Part shown: piece after piece, positions 37,963-47,329 of the stretch
How the letters are laid out: each line of letters begins with the position of its first letter
Numbering within the stretch: the stretch's first letter is position 1
Assembly: GCF_001424835.1 (NCBI RefSeq)
Contig: NZ_LMCQ01000025.1
Coordinates: 281,156-345,155 of the forward strand
Origin: Variovorax sp. Root318D1
Lineage (GTDB): Bacteria > Pseudomonadota > Gammaproteobacteria > Burkholderiales > Burkholderiaceae_C
Reading direction: 5' to 3'
DNA length: 64,000 nt
Notes under the pieces: model-generated
Told to the model about the DNA's origin: nothing
The model's input: the letters and a program-made list of their open reading frames with translations, nothing else
Databases searched by the model: none
Translations under genes and position numbers: made by a program

Positions 37963-39864
37963 TCATGCAGGCCAGCGCACCTGGAGGTCGCGCGGCGGTG
38001 CGGCCGCGAGAAGGCTCTTCGTGTAGGCGTGCTTCGGATTGGCGAACACCGCTTCGGTCTCGCCGCTTTCCACCACCACACCCCGGTGCATGACGAGCAC
38101 GCGGCTGCACAGGTAGCGAACCACCGCAAGATCGTGCGAGATGAGCAGCAGCGAGATCTTGTGTTCGCGGCGGATGCGCAGCAGCAGGTTGAGAATCTGA
38201 GCCTGCACCGACACATCGAGCCCCGACACGATCTCATCGGCAACCAGCAGCTGCGGCAGGTCACACAGCGCGCGGCCGATGTTCACGCGCTGACGCTGGC
38301 CGCCCGACATCTGCGAGGGGAAGCGCGCGAGCATGTCCGGCGCGAGGCCGACATCGCCCACCAGTTCGCGCGCCCGCGCCTTCCGGTCGCTGTGCAGGTG
38401 TGGCCGGCTCTCCATCGATTGGGTGACCAGGCTCTGCACTCGGCGCCGCGGGTTGAGCGCGGATCGCGCGTCCTGGAAGATCATCTGGATGGAAGCGATG
38501 CGCCGCTCCCAGTCCTCGGCCCTGGCCACAAGCGCCTTGCCGTTGAGCAGAATGCGGCCTTCGCTTGGGGTCTCAAGGCCCATCACCAATCTGGCCAGGC
38601 TGGACTTGCCGCTCCCGCTCTCGCCCACGATGCCGACGAACTCACCGGGCGCGATGCTCAAGCTGATGTCCTTCACCGCATGCACCGCGGTATTGCGCCG
38701 GAGCCAGCCGCGCGACGGATAGGTCTTCGACAAGCCCTCCACCTGAAGGAACGGCGCTTCGCTCATGCGCGGTGCGTGCAACAGCGTGGCGTCGCTGGCG
38801 TCGGCCGCGAGCAGCGGCTCGGGCGCCGCTGCACCGTGCACGCAGCGCACATGGTGCTCGGGGAGCACCTCGCGCATCGCAGGCACGTGCGGCGTGCACG
38901 TGTCCGTCGCGACCGCGCAGCGTGGCTGGAAACGGCAGCCCTTCAGCGACGAGAAATCGCTGATGCCTGGCATCTGGCCCGGCAGAGAGAACAGCAGGCG
39001 CCGCGCGCCGGTGAGGTGCGGATTGGCGCGCTGCAGCGCCTGCGTGTAGGGATGCAGCGAGCGCGTGAAGATGCGCTTGGCCGGGCCGCGCTCGGCCATC
39101 TCGCCGGCGTAGAGAACCACCAGCTCGTCGCACGCGTGTGCCGCCAGGCCGAGGTCATGCGTCACGAAGATCACGCCGGTGCCACGCTGCTGCTGCAGGC
39201 TGCGGATCAGCTTGACGATGTGTGCCTGGGTGCTCGCGTCGAGCGCGGTGGTGGCCTCGTCGGAAACCACAAGCTGCGGGTCGCCGGCGAAGGCCATGGC
39301 AATCATCACGCGCTGGCACATCCCACCTGACAGTTGGAAAGCGTACTTGTCGAGCACCTGCGCCGGCTCGTGGATGCGCACTTCGGCCAGCATTTCGGTG
39401 GCGCGCTCGCGCCATTCGTCCTTGGCAACGCCCAGTTGCAGCAGGTGCTCCTGCAGTTGCTGTCCGATGGTGAGCACCGGGTTCAGCGCCGTCGTCGGCT
39501 CCTGCGGGATGAAGGCGATGCGTGCGCGCAGAAGGCGACGATGGTCATCGGCTGGCATGCCGAGCAGGTCTTCGCCGCCGAAGCGGAGGGTGCCCGCGTC
39601 GACCGAGAAGCCGTCGGGCAGATGCCGCGCGAGCGTGCGGCCGAGCATGCTCTTGCCCGCACCGGATTCGCCGACCAGGCCGAGTGTGGCGCCGGCACGC
39701 AGCGTGAAGCTCACGTCGCGCAGCACCTGCGGGCGCTCGGGCGAGCCCGGTGCAGAGACGGTGAGGCCACGCGCTTCGAGCAACGCGACGCCTGCGGGTT
39801 GAGTTTGCACGGGCTGGACTTGCAGCAGATCTGGTTTCCAGGGGATGGCGTGGGCCGGGCTCAT
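37963..39864 (-). CDS. dipeptide-type ABC transporter, fused dual ATPase
   Basis: A 633-residue protein that joins the two ATPases (DppD- and DppF-like) of a peptide/nickel/opine importer. The first half has Walker A GESGAGKSML and signature LSGGMCQRV. The second half has GESGSGKSSLARL and signature MSGGQRQRVNIGRAL. Each half carries the C-terminal oligopeptide-type extension with its cysteine-containing FQPRCAVA-like segment most evident in the first. It lies four bases from the permease gene and upstream of the TauD-type dioxygenase. Confidence 0.94.
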   Translation of the reverse strand: MSPAHAIPWKPDLLQVQPVQTQPAGVALLEARGLTVSAPGSPERPQVLRDVSFTLRAGATLGLVGESGAGKSMLGRTLARHLPDGFSVDAGTLRFGGEDLLGMPADDHRRLLRARIAFIPQEPTTALNPVLTIGQQLQEHLLQLGVAKDEWRERATEMLAEVRIHEPAQVLDKYAFQLSGGMCQRVMIAMAFAGDPQLVVSDEATTALDASTQAHIVKLIRSLQQQRGTGVIFVTHDLGLAAHACDELVVLYAGEMAERGPAKRIFTRSLHPYTQALQRANPHLTGARRLLFSLPGQMPGISDFSSLKGCRFQPRCAVATDTCTPHVPAMREVLPEHHVRCVHGAAAPEPLLAADASDATLLHAPRMSEAPFLQVEGLSKTYPSRGWLRRNTAVHAVKDISLSIAPGEFVGIVGESGSGKSSLARLVMGLETPSEGRILLNGKALVARAEDWERRIASIQMIFQDARSALNPRRRVQSLVTQSMESRPHLHSDRKARARELVGDVGLAPDMLARFPSQMSGGQRQRVNIGRALCDLPQLLVADEIVSGLDVSVQAQILNLLLRIRREHKISLLLISHDLAVVRYLCSRVLVMHRGVVVESGETEAVFANPKHAYTKSLLAAAPPRDLQVRWPA

Positions 39865-39867
39865 GGG

Positions 39868-40749
39868 TCAGCTCCCCGATCGGTTGAACAAACGTGGGTC
39901 GGCCGTGCGGCGCAGGCCATCGCCCAGGCACGTCGTCGCGAGCACCGTGAGCACGGTGCACAGCACCGGCGCGATCAGCCCCCACGGCGAACTGAAGACG
40001 CTCTTCAGGCCATCGGCAATCATCACGCCCCAGGTCGGCACGTGCGGCTCGACGGACATGCCGACGAAAGAGAGGATGCTTTCGGCCACGACCGAGATGC
40101 CCATTTCCAGGCTGATCAGCGAGATCAGCGTGGGCGTGATGCCGGGCACGATGTCCTTCATCACGACCTGCCAGTGCGATGCACCGGTAATGCGCGCAGC
40201 GGCCACGTAATCCTTGCGGCGCAGCACCACGACATCGGCGCGGATCACCCGGCAGAAGCGCGTCCAGTCGACCAGGATGATCGCGATGATCACATTGAGC
40301 AGTCCGGGCGAGAGTGCGACCATCAGTACCAGTGCGAGCACGATGGCGGGGAACGACATCCACAAGTCCACCATGCGCAGGATCGCCCACTCGATGCGCC
40401 CGCCGCGGTAGCCCGCGATGAGTGCGAGTGCACAGCCCAGCAGCGCGGCCCCCAGCGGCGCGGTGAGCGCGATGATCACGGTGACGCGCGTGCTGTAGAT
40501 GAGGCGCGACAGGATGCACTGGCCCAGCGCGTCGGTGCCCAGCGGAAAGCTGCGGTCGCCGCCGTGCGCCCAGGCAGGCGGCAGCAGCGTGCTCAGCAGG
40601 TCCTGCTCGTTGGGGCCATGCGGGGCCAACCAGGGCGCGAACACCGCGAGAGCGACCAGCAGCAGCAGGAGGGTGGCGCCGATGAGGACGCTGGGTTCGC
40701 CGAGAACGCGCCTGAAGGGCGTCTGCGCGGACAGGGACAAGTTGCTCAT
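39868..40749 (-). CDS. ABC transporter permease, DppC type
   Basis: A 293-residue inner-membrane permease. It starts ATG at 40749, overlapping the stop of the DppB-type gene (ATGA). The first helix (LIGATLLLLLVALAVFAPWLAPHGPN) and the LGTDALGQCILSRLIYSTR motif are characteristic of DppC/OppC. The EAA-like loop (DYVAAARITGASHWQVVMKDIVPGI) that contacts the ATPase is present. Five to six membrane spans are visible. Confidence 0.93.
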   Translation of the reverse strand: MSNLSLSAQTPFRRVLGEPSVLIGATLLLLLVALAVFAPWLAPHGPNEQDLLSTLLPPAWAHGGDRSFPLGTDALGQCILSRLIYSTRVTVIIALTAPLGAALLGCALALIAGYRGGRIEWAILRMVDLWMSFPAIVLALVLMVALSPGLLNVIIAIILVDWTRFCRVIRADVVVLRRKDYVAAARITGASHWQVVMKDIVPGITPTLISLISLEMGISVVAESILSFVGMSVEPHVPTWGVMIADGLKSVFSSPWGLIAPVLCTVLTVLATTCLGDGLRRTADPRLFNRSGS

Positions 40750-41822
40750 GGCGTGCGCAGTCGAGGGTTGAGCAGCAGCAAGGCCGCATCGGTGACCATG
40801 TTCACCGCCTGCACGGCGACGGCATAGGTCAAGGCCAGCCCCTGGATCATTGGCAGATCGTTCGCGCCGATGGCATTGACCATCAGGCTGCCGATGCCGG
40901 GGAAGCCGAAGATGGTTTCCATCAGCAGCGTGCCGCCGATCACCGTGCTGGCCTGGATGCCCAGCATGCTGACGGTGGGCAGCGCCGCGTTCTTCAACGC
41001 GTGCCGCACAAGGATGCGGTTTTCGCTGAGCCCGCGCAGGCGTGCAGCTGCGATGTAGTCCTCGGCGTAGGCCTCCAGGAGGCTCGAATGCAAGATGCGC
41101 ATCAAAGGCGGCGCGATCCCCAGCGACAGCGCAAAAGACGGCAGTGCCAGGTGCTTCACCCCGCTCCACCATGCCGCGAAGTCACCCGCCACGATCGCGT
41201 CGATCAGCAGGAAGCCGGTCACGGGCTGCACGGTCAGGTTGGCGTCGAGCTGACCCAGGAAGGGCAGCCACTGAAGGCCGATGCCCACACCGAGGATCAG
41301 CAGGATGGCCCAGAGAAATTCGGGCACGGAGATCGAGATGCTGTTGATCACCTCCACCGCGCGCTCGATGCGTGTGCCGCGGTAGCGAAAGGCGAGCAGT
41401 CCGCCGCCGATGCCGAAAATGACACCAAGCACAAGGCCGCAGAAGATGAGCTGTAGCGTGACTGGCAGCGCCTTCAGGATGAGCGGGGTAACCGCTTGGC
41501 CCGACTGCATCGTGCGGCCAAGATCCCCGTGCAACGCGTGGCCCAGCCAGATGCCGAACTGCATCGGGATCGGCTTGTCGAGCCCCAGCGCCTCCGTGAG
41601 CGCCTTCACGTCGGCCGGAGTTGCGCTGGGCGGCAGCAGCATGCCCATCGGGTCGGCCGGCAGCACGCGCAGCACCAGGAACACGATGGCCGCGAGGAAC
41701 AGCAGCATCGGAACGCGCCACAGGATGCGCCACAAGGTCGACATGGCGCCGAGGCCGCGTGCGGCAGTTGCGCTCAGATGGCCGAGCGATGCCTGGCCGG
41801 ACAGTGCGGGGGGTATGAGCAT
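40746..41822 (-). CDS. ABC transporter permease, DppB type
   Basis: A 358-residue inner-membrane permease of the peptide/opine importer. The family landmarks are RVLPADPMGMLLP, the EAA loop AEDYIAAARLRGLSENRILVRHALKNA and the final helix NMVTDAALLLLNPRLR. The ATG at 41822 gives an unusual lead of 26 residues before MSTLWRILWRVP; the ATG at 41744 is a reasonable alternative, and neither has a strong ribosome-binding site. It lies 33 bases after the Rieske oxygenase gene. Confidence 0.92.
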   Translation of the reverse strand: MLIPPALSGQASLGHLSATAARGLGAMSTLWRILWRVPMLLFLAAIVFLVLRVLPADPMGMLLPPSATPADVKALTEALGLDKPIPMQFGIWLGHALHGDLGRTMQSGQAVTPLILKALPVTLQLIFCGLVLGVIFGIGGGLLAFRYRGTRIERAVEVINSISISVPEFLWAILLILGVGIGLQWLPFLGQLDANLTVQPVTGFLLIDAIVAGDFAAWWSGVKHLALPSFALSLGIAPPLMRILHSSLLEAYAEDYIAAARLRGLSENRILVRHALKNAALPTVSMLGIQASTVIGGTLLMETIFGFPGIGSLMVNAIGANDLPMIQGLALTYAVAVQAVNMVTDAALLLLNPRLRTP

Positions 41823-41855
41823 GGCGGGGGTCGTGGAACGCGTCCTTGCGAAGCT

Positions 41856-43088
41856 TCAGCCCCCATGCGCCGGAGCGGTGGCGGGTGCGTTGTGGATCGG
41901 GATGCGCCGCGCCCCAATGCCGCCGCTCCTCCAGGTCGACTGGTACCGCGGCACCAGCCAGTTGTTGAACTCGCGCTGGGCCTGCTCCTGCCACGAGTAG
42001 CGTCCGCGTGTCGCAAAGCGTGAGCGCAGGCCGACCTGCACCAGTTCGTCGACGTGCAGGTCCTGCGCGATGATTTCGGAGGCTGCGTGCATGTTCATTG
42101 CCATGCGCTGCTGGAACAGCGGGTCCTCCATGGCACCTGGCGCGAACAGCAGGCCGGTGTCCATCTCGTGGGTCTCGGGGCCATCGGCGCGCAGGATCAT
42201 GTAGATGACCATGTCGCTCGTCATCACCAGCGACAGCGTCGGCGGGACGTTGGCGAACATCATGCGGTTGCGCTCCTCGATGGTGAGCTTGGGGAACACA
42301 GGCAGGACGGCGCGCTGCGTCGCGTTGAAGCTGGCATCCTGGTGCAGCGTGCCGTTGAAGCGGTAGTAGCCGGCGGTCGTCCCGGGCAGATCCGGGAAGC
42401 TGGCCATCGCGCTCGGCACGAAGTCGTGCAGCGGGCCGTGGTGCAGCCGGTTGGCGTGGTAGCCGTCGTTGTTGTTCTCGAACATGACTTTCCAGTTCCA
42501 CGGGAAGTGCGCCGGCTTGTCGGGCCGGGGACCGTCGAGGTTGGCCAAGTCGAAGTTGGCCAGCGCCTGCGTGACTTCCGCGAGGCGCGGCGCCAGCGGC
42601 TCGGCCGCGGCGTCGAAATTCACGAAGACAAAGCCCTGCCAGACCTCGACCTTCAGCGTTGGCAGGCAGAAGGCCTTCTTGTCGAAGCCCGCGGTCTGCT
42701 CCATGGCGGGTGCGCCGATCAGGTCGCCGTCGAGCGAGTAGGTCCAGTGGTGATACGGACAGAGAAAGGCGTTGGTGTTGCCGTGGCCTTCGGCCACCAG
42801 CATGGCCCGGTGCTGGCAGACCGAGGACATGGCCTTGATCTCGCCGACGCGGTTGCGCGCGATCACCAGCGGCTCGCCGACGATCCTGGTCGTGAAATAG
42901 TCGCCCGCCTTCGCGAGCCATGATTCGCGGCCGACGCACAGCCACTCGTGGTTGAAGACTGCTTCCTTCTCGAATTCGTAGAAGTCGCGGTCGGTATAGC
43001 AAAGCGGCGGGAGTGCCTGCGCCTTCTGAACAGACAAGACAGAGCTGTCGAGTTCTTCGAAAAATCTGTCCGTGGGAGAAAAAGTCAT
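41856..43088 (-). CDS. Rieske non-haem iron oxygenase, alpha subunit
   Basis: A 410-residue aromatic-ring-hydroxylating-type oxygenase. The Rieske 2Fe-2S ligands are Cys91, His93, Cys110 and His113 (CQHRAML...CPYHHW). The catalytic iron site has Asp207, His210 and His215 (NNDGYHANRLHH), with a later Asp in IIAQDLHVDEL. It starts ATG at 43088 and is the first gene of the importer operon. No beta subunit or ferredoxin gene is next to it, so it is probably a single-component-type terminal oxygenase (demethylase or hydroxylase class) needing a separate reductase such as the one at 31642. Substrate unknown. Confidence 0.92.
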   Translation of the reverse strand: MTFSPTDRFFEELDSSVLSVQKAQALPPLCYTDRDFYEFEKEAVFNHEWLCVGRESWLAKAGDYFTTRIVGEPLVIARNRVGEIKAMSSVCQHRAMLVAEGHGNTNAFLCPYHHWTYSLDGDLIGAPAMEQTAGFDKKAFCLPTLKVEVWQGFVFVNFDAAAEPLAPRLAEVTQALANFDLANLDGPRPDKPAHFPWNWKVMFENNNDGYHANRLHHGPLHDFVPSAMASFPDLPGTTAGYYRFNGTLHQDASFNATQRAVLPVFPKLTIEERNRMMFANVPPTLSLVMTSDMVIYMILRADGPETHEMDTGLLFAPGAMEDPLFQQRMAMNMHAASEIIAQDLHVDELVQVGLRSRFATRGRYSWQEQAQREFNNWLVPRYQSTWRSGGIGARRIPIHNAPATAPAHGG

Positions 43089-43495
43089 TGCTGCGCCTTC
43101 GAGTTGAATTCTTTTCGCGGGAGTCTTTCTCCCCTCGAAAAGGCCTTGAACGCGGCTGATCTTAGGACCCGCTCCCCTGCAACTCTTGCCATCACGTGCA
43201 CGGGTATTGGTCTTCAAGTGCACCATCTTGGAGAGTGGTCGGTAGAAGACGAAAAGCGGCAGGTGCATATCGTTCCCGATAGCGAGAACCGCGCCATCTC
43301 CCTGGTGCTGTGGCTTTTCGCGCAGTGCAAATCGTCGTGCGGTTTCGTGCAAGTTCTCTCGTCACTGACTGGCTACGATCGATCGCACAAGAAGGAGAAG
43401 AATTTCCAGCGCATGGAAATTTGATCGATCAAAGAGACATCTCAATAAACAAGCGCAAGCGTTTACTCAAGATGAAGAAACTCTACAGGTGAAAT
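43089..43495. other. divergent promoter region between blocks A and B
   Basis: About 400 bases separate the Rieske gene (minus) from the Tsx-like gene (plus). No gene is supported. The only clear structure is the palindrome at 43420-43433, placed to control the plus-strand block. Both catabolic blocks therefore start from this one divergent region. Confidence 0.6.
43420..43433. promoter_or_regulatory. palindromic operator candidate upstream of block B
   Basis: TTTGATCGATCAAA is a perfect 14-base palindrome 63 bases ahead of the Tsx-like start codon. Size and position suit a repressor or activator dimer, but I cannot assign the regulator family. Confidence 0.4.
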
Positions 43496-44278
43496 ATGAA
43501 TGACATGACACTGAGCCGGAAGACGAGCGTCGCTTTTGCATCCATCCTGATGGTCTGGGGCTGCGAAGCACAAGCGGGAGATTTCGTTAATTTCCAGATG
43601 TTTGATACCAGCTTGTATCTTCAAGCTGGCAACAAGGTCGATCCCGAAAAAACAATCTCGCCGATCTTCGAAGCCTTTGGCGACTACAGCATTGGCGACA
43701 TGTATGTCTACGCGATCTGGCAGAACGCGCTCGAATCGAGCCACCAGCAGGGCCCGTCGAGCACCTACTACTACAAGTTTGTGCCGCGCCTGAGCATAGG
43801 CAAGATATTCGGCACGGACCTGTCCTTCGGGCCATTGAAGGACATCAGTTTCGCCCAGTGGATTTCACGCACCAAGGGCTATGGCACCGAATACATGCCA
43901 GGCATCGGTCTTGACTGGGACGTGCCTGGTTTTACATGGCTGCGGACCATGTTCTATGCCGAACACAACCAGCCACTCGGCTGGAACGATCGACGAATTC
44001 ACATCGACTACGGTTATCCGTTCAGCACGAGCTGGGGCAACTTTCGCATCGTGGGCACATTCGACCGCACCTTCGGAGGCAGTGGGCAAGCCGTGACAAC
44101 CGACTTCAAGCCGGAACTTCACTACGACCTTGGACAGGCTTTGGGACAGAGGCCAGGTCATTTGTGGACGGGTGTCGTCATCGACATGGTCAAGAACAAA
44201 TACAAGATCCAAAACACCGCATCTTTCAAAACCAATCAGGTGAGCTACGGCGCGCTCATTCGATACAGCTTCTTCTGA
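43496..44278 (+). CDS. Tsx-like outer membrane channel
   Basis: A 260-residue exported protein with signal peptide (LSRKTSVAFASILMVWGCEAQA) and a beta-barrel pattern ending in aromatic SFF. The region FEAFGDYSIGDMYVYAIWQN and later GIGLDWDVPGFTWLRTMFYAEHN resemble the nucleoside-specific channel Tsx/OmpK family. In enteric bacteria Tsx passes nucleosides, so it is consistent with block B handling a nucleoside, base or similar heterocycle. It is the first gene of the block; the MFS gene follows 45 bases later. Confidence 0.65.
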   Translation: MNDMTLSRKTSVAFASILMVWGCEAQAGDFVNFQMFDTSLYLQAGNKVDPEKTISPIFEAFGDYSIGDMYVYAIWQNALESSHQQGPSSTYYYKFVPRLSIGKIFGTDLSFGPLKDISFAQWISRTKGYGTEYMPGIGLDWDVPGFTWLRTMFYAEHNQPLGWNDRRIHIDYGYPFSTSWGNFRIVGTFDRTFGGSGQAVTTDFKPELHYDLGQALGQRPGHLWTGVVIDMVKNKYKIQNTASFKTNQVSYGALIRYSFF

Positions 44279-44323
44279 ACATAGGTTCGCGTGCCAGTAC
44301 GCGTGCGCAAAAGGAATCCGTCA

Positions 44324-45595
44324 ATGAACGATCACCATCAGGCTTATTCCAGGACTTATCAGGGAGGAGTTTTGCTGTTATTCAGCTTGCTCTTCTTTCT
44401 GGTGACGGCCGCAACTTTCACGTCGCTCGGGGTGGTATTGCCGAGCATGATCAAGGAATTGCAATGGAGTTGGGCCGACGCCGGCCTGGGCTTTACTCTG
44501 CTCGGGCTGGCCTGCGGGCTGTCGAGCTACTTGCCGGCGTTCTTCATACGCAAGGTGGGCGTCAGGGCCACCTTGTTGCTGGGCACATTGATCCTGATGG
44601 CCGGCTTTGGCCGCTTGTACTCGGCCCACGGCATCGCCGCCTATTTCATCGGAACAACGCTCCTCGGAATCGGTTTCAGCTTCGTCGCCACGGTGCCCGG
44701 CACGCATGTGATCGGTCGGCTCTTCGAGAAGCAGTCGCTGGCGTTCGGCATCTATTTCACGCTGGGTGGCTTGGGCGGGGTCGTGGGGCCGTGGATCTAC
44801 TTCTTGGCGGTGAATGTCTGGGGCAGTTGGCGGATGCATTGGGGCCTGTGCGGCGCGTTGCTCGCCGGTGCGGGACTGCTCACGTGTCTGGTGCTGCGTG
44901 AAGGCGAGAGGGAGAAGGCCCACGCGGCGGGTGTCGGTCAACGCATACAGGCCGCAAGCAGCAAGTCGATTTATCGAACCGCTGAGGTATGGAGTGCCCG
45001 CCAGGCGCTGCGCACTTGGCAGTTCTATGTCATTGCTGCGGCCTACACCTCTTTTCTGTTGTGCGGCATCACCGTCAACAGTTTTGCGGTGGCCCACCTG
45101 GGCGATCGGGGTTTCAGCCCTGAGATCGCCGCCAGCCTGCTCAGCGCGCAGGCGCTGATCAATGCCTTCTCGCGAGTCGGCGGCGGTGTGTTCGGTGAGT
45201 TCGTCGAGCCCAAGAAGCTGCTTGCCGGCAGCTTGGCGCTGATCATTGTCGGCGTGCTTGCACTCAGTGCCGGCAATTCCTGGCCCATGCTGATCCTGTT
45301 CACGGCCGGCATCGGTATCGGCTACGGCATGACCTTTCTGGCGACCAGCGTTCTGCTGTCGAACTACTTCGGTCGTGGCCCGTATCTGGAACTGTTCTCG
45401 GTGACGAATCTGATTTCGACGGTGGCCTGTATCTCGCCTTTTCTCGCGGGAGCAATCAAGGACCAGACCGGGAGCTTCAGCATGGCCTTTCTGATGATCG
45501 CCATCGTGCCCATTCTGGTGCTGCTGGCCACGCTGGCAATGCGCCCGCCCGGCCTCCCGCAGGGCTCCGCCTCTCCCCAACCAGCGACACGCTGA
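44324..45595 (+). CDS. MFS transporter
   Basis: A 423-residue major-facilitator protein with about 12 membrane spans. AAGGAA precedes the ATG at 44324. The first helices (GGVLLLFSLLFFLVTAATFTSLGVVLPSM) resemble the oxalate/monocarboxylate-type branch of MFS. The loop between spans 6 and 7 is long and charged. It likely brings the block B substrate across the inner membrane, filling the place that the permease RutG has in the E. coli rut operon. Confidence 0.88.
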   Translation: MNDHHQAYSRTYQGGVLLLFSLLFFLVTAATFTSLGVVLPSMIKELQWSWADAGLGFTLLGLACGLSSYLPAFFIRKVGVRATLLLGTLILMAGFGRLYSAHGIAAYFIGTTLLGIGFSFVATVPGTHVIGRLFEKQSLAFGIYFTLGGLGGVVGPWIYFLAVNVWGSWRMHWGLCGALLAGAGLLTCLVLREGEREKAHAAGVGQRIQAASSKSIYRTAEVWSARQALRTWQFYVIAAAYTSFLLCGITVNSFAVAHLGDRGFSPEIAASLLSAQALINAFSRVGGGVFGEFVEPKKLLAGSLALIIVGVLALSAGNSWPMLILFTAGIGIGYGMTFLATSVLLSNYFGRGPYLELFSVTNLISTVACISPFLAGAIKDQTGSFSMAFLMIAIVPILVLLATLAMRPPGLPQGSASPQPATR

Positions 45596-45629
45596 TGTCC
45601 CGCATAGCTACAGAGAGCCAGACAGAAAA

Positions 45630-46691
45630 ATGAGCAAATCAACCAAAGAGTTCGGCGTCTTCCTGCCCATTGCCAAAGGTGGGTGGATCATTTCCAAGAC
45701 GACGCCACTGCTCGATGCCTCGTACCGCCAGAATCGCGAGGCCGCGATTCTGGCCGATGAAATTGGCATGGATTTCATCATGTCGATGGCAAAGTGGCGC
45801 GGCTTCGGGGGCGATACCGGCCACTGGGGCACGTCGCTGGAGTCCGTGACGATGATGGCCGGCATTGCCGAAGTCACCCATCGCGCCAAGATCATCGCCA
45901 CCATGCATGCCGGCCTGCACAACCCGGCCGTCACCGCGAAGATGATTGCAACGCTCGATCAGATCAGCAACGGCCGCGCGGGCCTGAACATCGTCTCAGG
46001 TTCATTCAAGGATGAATTCATCCAAATGGGTGAATGGGATGCGTCGATGTCCCATGACCAGCGCTACGCCATGACCGAAGAGTGGACACGCATGGTCAAG
46101 CGCCTGTGGAGCGAGGAAAGTGTGAGCGAGAAGGGCGAGTTCTTCACGCTCGACGATTGCACGCTGCTGCCCAAGCCGGTGTCCAGCCCGCGGCCTTTTC
46201 TGGTGTGTGCCGGGCAATCGGAGCGTGGACTGCGCTTCAGCGTGCGACACACCGACGTCTGCTTCATCGGCGGCAAGGACGAAGCACAGACCCGCGAGAT
46301 CAGCCTGCGCGCCAAGCGTCTGGCCAGCGAATGCGGGACCACGATCAAGACCTTCTGCATGTCCACGATCGTTTGCGCGCCGACCGACCAGGAGGCAGAA
46401 GAGCTGGCAGCGCAATACCGGGCCGGCCTGGACGTCGAGGCGGTGCGCGGCATGATGCGCAGCTTCGGCATCGAGGCCGACGGCCAGAGCAACGCGATGG
46501 TGGAGCGTGCGGGCAATGCCTTCATGACCCACACGGCAATCGGGAGTCCGGAGACCTGCCGGCGGCAACTTTCGGAATTGCTGCGCGACGCTGAACTGGA
46601 CGGCGCAATGCTGATCTTTCCCGACTACGTCCGGGGCCTCGAGGTGTTCGGCGAACAGATACTGCCGCGCCTGCGCGCGGAGTTCTCATGA
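45630..46691 (+). CDS. RutA-like flavin-dependent monooxygenase
   Basis: A 353-residue luciferase-like monooxygenase resembling RutA, which opens the uracil ring with O2 and FMNH2. Matching segments are GVFLPI...GWIIS at the start, KWRGFGGDTGHWGTSLESVTMMAG near residue 55, GRAGLNIVSG near 117, GEFFTLDDC and LVCAGQSERGLRFS near 190. The residues of the TMHAGLHNPAVTAK segment differ from RutA (TAATLTLPPAIVAR), where oxygen and substrate bind, so a different substrate is likely. Related families (SsuD, DszA, nitrilotriacetate monooxygenase) are less similar by eye. The next gene overlaps it by four bases. Confidence 0.88.
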   Translation: MSKSTKEFGVFLPIAKGGWIISKTTPLLDASYRQNREAAILADEIGMDFIMSMAKWRGFGGDTGHWGTSLESVTMMAGIAEVTHRAKIIATMHAGLHNPAVTAKMIATLDQISNGRAGLNIVSGSFKDEFIQMGEWDASMSHDQRYAMTEEWTRMVKRLWSEESVSEKGEFFTLDDCTLLPKPVSSPRPFLVCAGQSERGLRFSVRHTDVCFIGGKDEAQTREISLRAKRLASECGTTIKTFCMSTIVCAPTDQEAEELAAQYRAGLDVEAVRGMMRSFGIEADGQSNAMVERAGNAFMTHTAIGSPETCRRQLSELLRDAELDGAMLIFPDYVRGLEVFGEQILPRLRAEFS

Positions 46692-47329
46692 GCGCTGAAG
46701 AGCTGAAGGACTGGCTGGCCCCCGCGCGTACCGCCCTGTGCATCATTGACGCGCAAGTGGACTTCATCGGGCCGCAAGGCGCGATGGCGAAGCTGGGTGT
46801 CGATGTAGCTCCGCTGTCCGAGCCACTGGCCAGAATCGGCGCCTTGCTGGATCAGGCCAGGGCCAGCGGCGTCGCCGTTTACTTCATCGGCCTTGCCCAG
46901 TCGCCGGACGGGGGCGCGCCGAGTTGGCGCCAATGGATGCAGCGCAGCGGCAAGGACGTCGACGCAGCCAACAGCCTGTGCGTGGAGGGAACCGCCGGTG
47001 CCAGCTTCTACGGCGTGGCCCCGCGCGAAGGAGAGCGCGTGGTCTGGAAGCGGCGCTACAACGCTTTTCACGGCACCGATCTCGCGGAGCAACTGCGTGC
47101 TGCGTCCATCGACACGCTGGCGGTGTGCGGTTTCACCACCGAGTGCTGCGTGGACAGCACGGTGCGCGATGCCTTCCACAACGATTTTTCGGTGTTCGTG
47201 GCCAGTGACGCCTGCGGCGCCTACGCATCGGAGGTCCATCGACACAGCCTGGGCGTATTCGCCGAGAGCTTTGCCATCAACCTTGAATCGGATGCACTTG
47301 TCCAGGCCTGGAGCCATCACCATGCGTAG
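46688..47329 (+). CDS. RutB-like cysteine hydrolase (isochorismatase family)
   Basis: A 213-residue cysteine amidase. The catalytic triad is visible as Asp21 (CIIDAQVDF), Lys121 (VVWKRRYNAF) and Cys154 (TTECCVDST). In the Rut pathway RutB hydrolyses the ureidoacrylate product of RutA, releasing carbamate. The neighbour relation to the RutA-like gene (ATGA overlap) suggests the same role on a ring-opened product. The double cysteine at 153-154 aligns so that the second is the nucleophile. Confidence 0.88.
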   Translation: MSAEELKDWLAPARTALCIIDAQVDFIGPQGAMAKLGVDVAPLSEPLARIGALLDQARASGVAVYFIGLAQSPDGGAPSWRQWMQRSGKDVDAANSLCVEGTAGASFYGVAPREGERVVWKRRYNAFHGTDLAEQLRAASIDTLAVCGFTTECCVDSTVRDAFHNDFSVFVASDACGAYASEVHRHSLGVFAESFAINLESDALVQAWSHHHA

